A stretch of 58,831 nt of DNA from Paracoccaceae bacterium (lineage in GTDB: Bacteria; Pseudomonadota; Alphaproteobacteria; Rhodobacterales; Rhodobacteraceae): positions 1,009 through 59,839 of the forward strand of contig JAGQRV010000054.1 of the NCBI GenBank assembly GCA_020425125.1, written 5' to 3'. A program made the translations under genes and the position numbers. The first letter of the stretch is position 1. Each line of letters starts with the position of its first letter. The notes below the pieces were generated by a model. It saw nothing but the letters and a program-made list of their open reading frames with translations, did not search any database and was not told the DNA's origin. Of the stretch, positions 54,012 to 58,831 are shown one piece after another.

Positions 54012-54812
54012 TTATGATTGTGAAAAGCCAGAGAACGGCGCGCCATTGCGCAGCACGTCGATCAGGTCTGCGGCATAATCCTCGCCATCTCCCGCATGTG
54101 TCGCCCGTTCATGCATGACAACGGCAGGTGCGAGCCGGAACGGCGTCCGCCGGGCCTTGGCACTGCGCAGCACGTACAGGCCCGGCGCCCGCCCCGGGCG
54201 CGAAACCAGCGGAACGACCTCCGTGGCACCGGCACGGCCTTCCAGCGCCGCCAGAACTTCCGGAAGACGCTCGATCCGATGGATCAGTGTCAACCAGCCC
54301 CCAGCTCTCAACCGGCGCAACGCCACATCGATCCAGATCCGCAAGGGGACGGTCTCGCTCAAAGAGGTGCCCCGCCCTGCATCCTGCGCGATCGTCCCCT
54401 CATTGCGGCGGAAATAGGGCGGATTTGTGATCACATGGTCAAAGCTCTCGCTCCGCAGGTCGCGCGGCAGGTCTCTCAGGTCCGCCTCCACGACCCGCAG
54501 ACCGATCCCGGCCCGCGCCGCGTTGCCACGGGCGAGTTCGGCGTATCGCGGTTGAACCTCGACACCCGTGAGACCGACACCCGACACCCGCACCCCGAGG
54601 CAGAGGCTCGCCGCCCCCACCCCGCAGCCGAGTTCCAGGACTCGTTCCCCCGCCGCGGCCGGCACCGCCGCCGCGAGGATTACTGCGTCGACGCCGGCGC
54701 GATAGCCGCGTCGCGGCTGAGATATCCGGAGACGCCCGTCGAGGAATCTGTCCTCCGTGACCGCATCTCCAGGCGCTTCAGCGTCCTTTTTCCCGGCCAC
54801 CTCGCGCCTCAC
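54012..54812 (-). CDS. TrmN6-like N6-adenine methyltransferase (tRNA1(Val) type)
   Basis: A 266-residue SAM-dependent methyltransferase. Motif I is VLELGCGVGAASLCLG, the acidic loop is VEVQPRYAELA and the catalytic motif IV is NPPY in FDHVITNPPYFRRN, the signature of N6-adenine or glutamine N5 methyltransferases. The opening DRFLDGRLRISQPRRGYRAG matches the YfiC/TrmN6 family, which methylates A37 of tRNA1(Val). The start overlaps the DUF2007 stop by four bases. Confidence 0.9.
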   Translation of the reverse strand: MRREVAGKKDAEAPGDAVTEDRFLDGRLRISQPRRGYRAGVDAVILAAAVPAAAGERVLELGCGVGAASLCLGVRVSGVGLTGVEVQPRYAELARGNAARAGIGLRVVEADLRDLPRDLRSESFDHVITNPPYFRRNEGTIAQDAGRGTSLSETVPLRIWIDVALRRLRAGGWLTLIHRIERLPEVLAALEGRAGATEVVPLVSRPGRAPGLYVLRSAKARRTPFRLAPAVVMHERATHAGDGEDYAADLIDVLRNGAPFSGFSQS

Positions 54813-55024
54813 GGATCGAGCGGAATGCCATTGTCGGCGACGATTGCCCGCGCCAGAAACAGGTCCCGTTCCCGGACGAGGATCCGCCGCGGCAGGATTC
54901 CGATCGACCCCTCGAGCACGCTCATATGGACGTCCACCGGAAAGCAGTCTATACCCTCACCACGGAGAAGAGCCGTGACAAAGGCCACCAGCGTGGGATC
55001 GGTTGTGCGCAAAAGCTCCCTCAT
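54809..55024 (-). CDS. DUF2007 small protein
   Basis: A 71-residue protein of the DUF2007 (putative signal-transducing protein) family. It has MRELLRTTDPTLVAFVTALL, the central DCFPVDVHMSVLEGSIG and PRRILVRERDLFLARAIV. It resembles a GlnB-like ferredoxin fold, but its role is unknown. It is translationally coupled to the methyltransferase and divergent from the polyprenyl synthase, with only 56 bases between the start codons. Confidence 0.88.
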   Translation of the reverse strand: MRELLRTTDPTLVAFVTALLRGEGIDCFPVDVHMSVLEGSIGILPRRILVRERDLFLARAIVADNGIPLDP

Positions 55025-55080
55025 GATCAGTCAGTTATGACAAGCGTTTCGCGCTTGTCGAGACAGCAAACGGAACCGTG

Positions 55081-56085
55081 ATGAGCCTCGATACCGCTGC
55101 CGTCAAACCGATCGAGCGTCTCGCATCCACACTTGCCGGAGACATGGCGCAGGTCAATGAGATGATCCGCGACCGCATGGCGTCGGAACACGCTCCGCGC
55201 ATTCCGGAAATCACTGCGCATCTGGTCGAAGCCGGGGGCAAGCGGCTCAGACCGATGCTGACACTCGCCTCGGCACGGCTCTGCGGCTATTCCGGCGGCA
55301 TCGACCACATCCGTCTCGCCGCGACCGTCGAATTCATTCACACCGCCACCCTGCTCCACGATGACGTGGTGGATGAAAGCGATCGTCGCAGGGGTCGTCC
55401 GACGGCCAACCTGTTGTGGGACAACAAATCGTCGGTTCTGGTCGGCGACTACCTCTTTGCCCGCTCGTTCCAACTGATGGTCGAGACCGGGTCCCTGCGT
55501 GTCCTCGACATCCTGTCGAACGCTTCCGCAACCATAGCTGAGGGCGAAGTCCTCCAGTTGACCACGGCCCAGAACCTGTCGACCAACGAAGAGACCTATC
55601 TCAAGGTTATCCGCGGCAAGACGGCAGCTTTGTTCTCTGCCGCCACGGAAGTCGGCGGCGTCATCGCCGGTTCATCGGACGACCACGTCCTGGCCTTGCG
55701 CGACTACGGCGATGCGCTTGGAATCGCGTTCCAGATGGCGGACGACCTGCTGGACTATGCCGGCGACTCCGCGGCCATCGGCAAGAATGCCGGGGACGAC
55801 TTTCGCGAACGCAAGCTGACGCTCCCGGCGATCAAGGCCATCGCCGCGGCCACCACCGAGGAACGAGCCTTCTGGAAGCGCGTCATCGAAAAGGGTGACC
55901 AACGGGACGGCGATCTGGAAGAGGCCCAGGCGCTCATGGCGCGGCACGGCGCGTTCGAGTCCGGCCGCAACGACGCCAACCGTTGGTCCGCCCAGGCGAA
56001 GGCAGCACTCGGCCCGTTGCCCGCCGGAGACATTCACGACATGCTGGGCGACCTCGCGGATTACGTCGTCGCGCGGATCAACTGA
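55081..56085 (+). CDS. ispB: Long-chain trans-polyprenyl diphosphate synthase (ubiquinone side chain)
   Basis: Elongates farnesyl diphosphate with IPP to make the ubiquinone tail, usually decaprenyl in Rhodobacterales. The 334-residue protein has the first aspartate-rich motif in TATLLHDDVVDESDRRRG and the second in AFQMADDLLDYAGD. GGKRLRPML and the KTAALFSAA segment are also present. Product length cannot be read reliably. The start is taken at ATG 55081; a GTG just before it is possible, and the ribosome site is weak. Confidence 0.93.
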   Translation: MSLDTAAVKPIERLASTLAGDMAQVNEMIRDRMASEHAPRIPEITAHLVEAGGKRLRPMLTLASARLCGYSGGIDHIRLAATVEFIHTATLLHDDVVDESDRRRGRPTANLLWDNKSSVLVGDYLFARSFQLMVETGSLRVLDILSNASATIAEGEVLQLTTAQNLSTNEETYLKVIRGKTAALFSAATEVGGVIAGSSDDHVLALRDYGDALGIAFQMADDLLDYAGDSAAIGKNAGDDFRERKLTLPAIKAIAAATTEERAFWKRVIEKGDQRDGDLEEAQALMARHGAFESGRNDANRWSAQAKAALGPLPAGDIHDMLGDLADYVVARIN

Positions 56086-56104
56086 AGCAGGAAGACCCTG
56101 CGCG

Positions 56105-56956
56105 TCAATCGAGACGCGGGGCCGCTTCGACCCACCAGCAGGGAAAGTCGGACCGGAGCGCCGCTGCAGCTGCCGCGGCATCCGTGCCATTCTCAAACAG
56201 ACCGAAGCAGGTGGCACCCGATCCGGACATGCGCGCTAGCGCACATCGTGGCGCGGCGCGGAGTCGCGACAGAGTCGCGGCTATGGCTGGGGCGATCGTC
56301 TGGGCCGGCCACTCCAGATCGTTCCGCTGCCCGGCCAACCAGGCGACAAAATCAGCGAAATCAGTCCACCTGGGCAGGACAATCGGCATCGGCGCGTTTT
56401 CCCGCCGGTGCAGTGACCGGAAGATCTCGGGCGTCGATACGTTCACACCCGGATTGGCGAGGACGATCCAGAAGCGCGGCAGAGACGGAAGCGGATCAAG
56501 TATCTCGCCAATCCCTCGCATCCGCACCGGTCGCCCGTCCACGCAGACCGGCAGGTCGGCGCCGAGCCGAAGCGTTTCGTCCCGACCTGGCATCGGCTGC
56601 CTCGACAGTGCTGTCAGCACCTTGATCGTTGCCGCCGCGTCCGCCGAACCACCACCGATCCCAGAAGCAGACGGCAGGCGCTTTGTCAGTGTGAGGGCCG
56701 CCGGAACCGCAGGCCGCAGCAGGGCGGCGGCGCGCAGAACCAGGTTTTCCGGTCCCGCCGGAACGCCCGCGGATTGCGGCCCGATCACCGATAGCGAAGT
56801 CTTGGCCGCGCGGACCGCCGTTACGCTGTCGCCGATCCCGGCAAATACCACCAAAGAATCGAGCAGATGATAGCCATCTGACCGCCGGCCGGTAACGTGG
56901 AGTGTCAGGTTTACCTTGGCCGGGGCGAAGGCCTCAGCCGTCCTTGGCAACCGCAA
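56105..56956 (-). CDS. ispE: 4-diphosphocytidyl-2-C-methyl-D-erythritol kinase IspE
   Basis: ATP-dependent GHMP kinase of the non-mevalonate isoprenoid pathway. The 283 residues show EAFAPAKVNLTLHVTGRRSD (catalytic Lys region), the glycine-rich loop LPSASGIGGGSADAA and ARMSGSGATCFGLF. No ATG exists at the right place. TTG 56956 has AAGGGG nine bases before it and is preferred over TTG 56950. Both lie inside the 3' end of the TPR gene, giving about 23 bases of overlap. Convergent with ispB, whose pathway uses the IPP it helps produce. Confidence 0.92.
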   Translation of the reverse strand: MRLPRTAEAFAPAKVNLTLHVTGRRSDGYHLLDSLVVFAGIGDSVTAVRAAKTSLSVIGPQSAGVPAGPENLVLRAAALLRPAVPAALTLTKRLPSASGIGGGSADAAATIKVLTALSRQPMPGRDETLRLGADLPVCVDGRPVRMRGIGEILDPLPSLPRFWIVLANPGVNVSTPEIFRSLHRRENAPMPIVLPRWTDFADFVAWLAGQRNDLEWPAQTIAPAIAATLSRLRAAPRCALARMSGSGATCFGLFENGTDAAAAAAALRSDFPCWWVEAAPRLD

Positions 56957-58625
56957 GCGGTTTGGCCCCTTCCTGTTCCAGAACCTTGTCGAGCCCCACC
57001 TCCAGCTTGCGCCGGATCCGGTCGGCTTCGTCCGGTTCGGGCCCAAACGACAGCGCACGGTGCCACTGGAACTGCGCCTCCATCCGGCGGCCCACCGCCC
57101 AGTACACATCGCCCAGATGATCGTTGATGATCGGATCGGTCGGCATCAGCTCTGCGGCGCGCTCCATCTGGCCAACTGCCTTGTCATAGCGCCCAAGCCG
57201 ATAATAGACCCAGCCGAGCGAATCGGTGATGTACCCGTCATCCGGCTGTGCCGCGACCGCGCGCCGGATCATGTCGAGCGCTTCATCAAGGTCCTCGTGC
57301 CGCTCGACCATCGAGTAGCCAAGATAATTGAGCACCTGCGGTTGTGCCGGGCTCAGCCTCAGCGCATGCCGAAAATCGGCTTCGGCCTTCTCCCACTGGT
57401 CGGTCCGCTCATAGGTCACGCCGCGCGAGAAATAGAGTGTCCAGTCGGCAGGCTGCTCGGTCCCGACAAGCGCGATCGCCCGGTCATAGGGGCCCGTGGC
57501 CTCGGAATAGCGCTCCAGCCCGCGCAGCGTGTCGCCCAGCTGCCGCTGCACGATCTGCAGGTCGGGATAGGTCTTGGCCAGCTGGGTCAGCGCCTCGACC
57601 GCGGCGTCCGTTTTGCCCGCCTCCTTCAGCGCGTCCGCGCGGCCAAGCTCGGCCGAGACGAATTCCGGGTTCTCTCGAGGAACGACGTCATAAGCGCTGA
57701 TCGCCAAGTCGTACTGCGCCATGTCCTCCAGAAGCGACGCGCACAGCAACTGCGCGTCGATGTTGTCGGGGTTGAGGTAAGCGGCAATGCGCGCATAGAG
57801 CAGCGCGTATCCCGGCGCGGCCTCCCCGGCCAGCGCCGAAGCCACGCCGTGGAAGACCTCGCCGATACCGCCCGCGGCCCCGTCGACCACATCGAACTGC
57901 AGGGTTTCGCCTGCCTTCAGACGCTCGACCATCGCCGCGAAGGTGGGGGGCGGATTGCTTCCCATGGTATCCGAAATCAGCGCCAGCGCCGCATCCGGCC
58001 GCTCCAGCTGGCTCAGAACTTCCGCATGGGCCATCACGCTGCGCCGCGTTGCCTGCAGCGGTCCCTTTGCGCGGCCCGACAGGATGTCGTCGGCGCCTTC
58101 GAAATCCCCGACAGATGCCAGCGCGATCGCCTTCTGATAGAGCGCGAAGGATTGCAGCCCCTCCTCGCTCGCCACCGCATCGAAAGCCGCCAGCGCCTCG
58201 GTCACCTTGCCGGCGCCGAGATAGGCCCAGGCCTTGGCAAGCCCGTCGACCAGCGCCCCCACCGACTCGCTGGTGTCGAGTGCGGTGAGGATGGCATCGT
58301 AATTGCCGGTCGCCGCCCGGTCGGCCATCTGCACCATGAACGCCACCTGGCTGTTCATTCCGAGATCGGCCATATGGTCCGCCACCGGAACCGCCCGGTC
58401 GAGACTCCCCATGTTCACGTCGGACGTGATCACCGCTTCCATCAGCGCCGGGTTGGACGGATCGAGCGCCAGCGCGCGCGTGTAGTATTCCGCCGCCTGG
58501 CTGAAATCGTTCAGATAGCTCGCATGTCTGGCCGCCAGATAGGCGCCCGATGACCCAAGGGCCGAAGCCGCTCCGGCAAGATGGGCGAGAAACGCGGCGG
58601 CAAGGATCGGGCGGATCAGGCGCAA
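56934..58625 (-). CDS. Exported tetratricopeptide-repeat protein
   Basis: A 563-residue protein. TTG 58625 is chosen because GGAG lies seven bases upstream and an N-terminal signal follows at once (RPILAAAFLAHLAGAASA). The rest is TPR repeats. The last five or six are clear (AEADFRHALRLSPAQPQVLN, then ALDMIRRAVAAQPDDGYITD, KAVGQMERAAELMPTDPIIN), and the N-terminal ones are more divergent. Periplasmic or membrane-attached TPR scaffolds of this kind sit next to ispE in relatives; the partner is unknown. Confidence 0.88.
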   Translation of the reverse strand: MRLIRPILAAAFLAHLAGAASALGSSGAYLAARHASYLNDFSQAAEYYTRALALDPSNPALMEAVITSDVNMGSLDRAVPVADHMADLGMNSQVAFMVQMADRAATGNYDAILTALDTSESVGALVDGLAKAWAYLGAGKVTEALAAFDAVASEEGLQSFALYQKAIALASVGDFEGADDILSGRAKGPLQATRRSVMAHAEVLSQLERPDAALALISDTMGSNPPPTFAAMVERLKAGETLQFDVVDGAAGGIGEVFHGVASALAGEAAPGYALLYARIAAYLNPDNIDAQLLCASLLEDMAQYDLAISAYDVVPRENPEFVSAELGRADALKEAGKTDAAVEALTQLAKTYPDLQIVQRQLGDTLRGLERYSEATGPYDRAIALVGTEQPADWTLYFSRGVTYERTDQWEKAEADFRHALRLSPAQPQVLNYLGYSMVERHEDLDEALDMIRRAVAAQPDDGYITDSLGWVYYRLGRYDKAVGQMERAAELMPTDPIINDHLGDVYWAVGRRMEAQFQWHRALSFGPEPDEADRIRRKLEVGLDKVLEQEGAKPLAVAKDG

Positions 58626-58659
58626 GTGAAGGCTCCGGTCACAGATCGTGTTTCCGACA

Positions 58660-58688
58660 AAGCTAATCCTGCGGCGCCCCCTTGACAA
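58660..58688 (-). promoter_or_regulatory. Possible sigma-70 promoter of the TPR-ispE operon
   Basis: On the minus strand TTGTCA (58683-58688) and TAGCTT (58660-58665) are 17 bases apart and would start RNA about 28 bases before the TTG codon. The -35 is good, the -10 weak. Confidence 0.35.
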
Positions 58689-58702
58689 TGGAGCGCAGGT
58701 CA

Positions 58703-58722
58703 CGGAGCCGCGTTCGGCTCCG
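58703..58722 (-). terminator. Hairpin after the ETF-QO gene
   Basis: The perfect 8-bp stem CGGAGCCG/CGGCTCCG with a four-base loop lies 20 bases past the ETF-QO stop on the minus strand. No T-run follows. Confidence 0.5.
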
Positions 58723-58741
58723 GTTCCGGCACCGCTTTGCC

Positions 58742-58831
58742 TCACATGTTCGGGTAGTTTGGTCCGTCTCCGCCCTGGGGGGTTGTCCAGGTGATGTTCT
58801 GTGCGGGGTCCTTGATGTCGCAGGTCTTGCA
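58742..58831 (-). CDS. Electron-transfer flavoprotein:ubiquinone oxidoreductase, C-terminal end
   Basis: The last 29 codons of a gene entering from the right edge. The peptide begins CKTCDIKDPAQNITWTTP and ends GPNYPNM. This is the highly conserved tail of ETF-QO: the two cysteines of CKTC are among the 4Fe-4S ligands, and the QNI-x-W and GP-x-Y segments are typical. The enzyme passes electrons from ETF to ubiquinone at the inner membrane. Too little is present to judge the rest. Confidence 0.9.
   Translation of the reverse strand, partial: CKTCDIKDPAQNITWTTPQGGDGPNYPNM

Overview
The window is high-GC and densely coded, with many overlapping start/stop codons. Gene content points to an alphaproteobacterium of the Rhodobacterales (Rhodobacter/Paracoccus type): an NDUFS4-like complex I accessory subunit, a FolB-FolK fusion, OpgC, PHB genes phaA-phaB, a VPLPA-CTERM surface protein and ETF-ubiquinone oxidoreductase. 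No insertion sequence, prophage or CRISPR array was seen. Both ends are cut inside genes (uvrB on the left, ETF-QO on the right).

Layout. 1-4961: uvrB start, complex I accessory subunit, a hybrid histidine kinase whose receiver is interrupted by an in-frame TAA, tRNA-Tyr, rlmB, a possible small RNA with a strong terminator, and a CoA-binding protein. 5181-10987 (minus): a folate block pabB-pabA-pabC-folP-folBK followed by hisF-hisE. 11243-21699: a solute-use cluster with ABC importer, GH63-type hydrolase, glycerate 2-kinase and LacI regulator on the minus strand, and a divergent GH13 phosphorylase. Together they fit uptake and breakdown of glucosylglycerate or mannosylglycerate to sugar and phosphoglycerate. 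21864-25261: an FMN glutamate-synthase-like oxidoreductase overlapping a PoxB-like pyruvate:quinone oxidoreductase. 26360-33639 (minus): a signalling operon of glutaminase-STAS-cNMP fusion, haem-binding DUF3365 sensor, hybrid kinase, receiver and receiver-adenylate cyclase, in which cAMP could feed back on the glutaminase.

34365-39985 is the most unusual region. A LuxR-type regulator with a degenerate receiver precedes five small exported proteins that share a motif ending in V-[STA]-A-G just after the signal peptide. They are followed by a periplasmic C39 peptidase and an outer-membrane beta barrel. Peptidase plus barrel recalls FapD/FapF of the functional-amyloid system, but the small proteins are not recognisable Fap subunits. 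I propose an undescribed two-step export and processing system.

40327-58831: tRNA-Met, an acetolactate-synthase-like enzyme overlapping a CaiB-type CoA transferase, a TTC38-like protein, opgC, an esterase, a rhodanese, gatB, an EAL protein, phaA-phaB, a VPLPA-CTERM protein behind three exact-period 20-bp repeats, a YdcH-like protein, a TrmN6-like methyltransferase, a DUF2007 protein, a polyprenyl diphosphate synthase, ispE, a TPR protein and the ETF-QO tail. All calls come from reading the sequence; no database search was possible.
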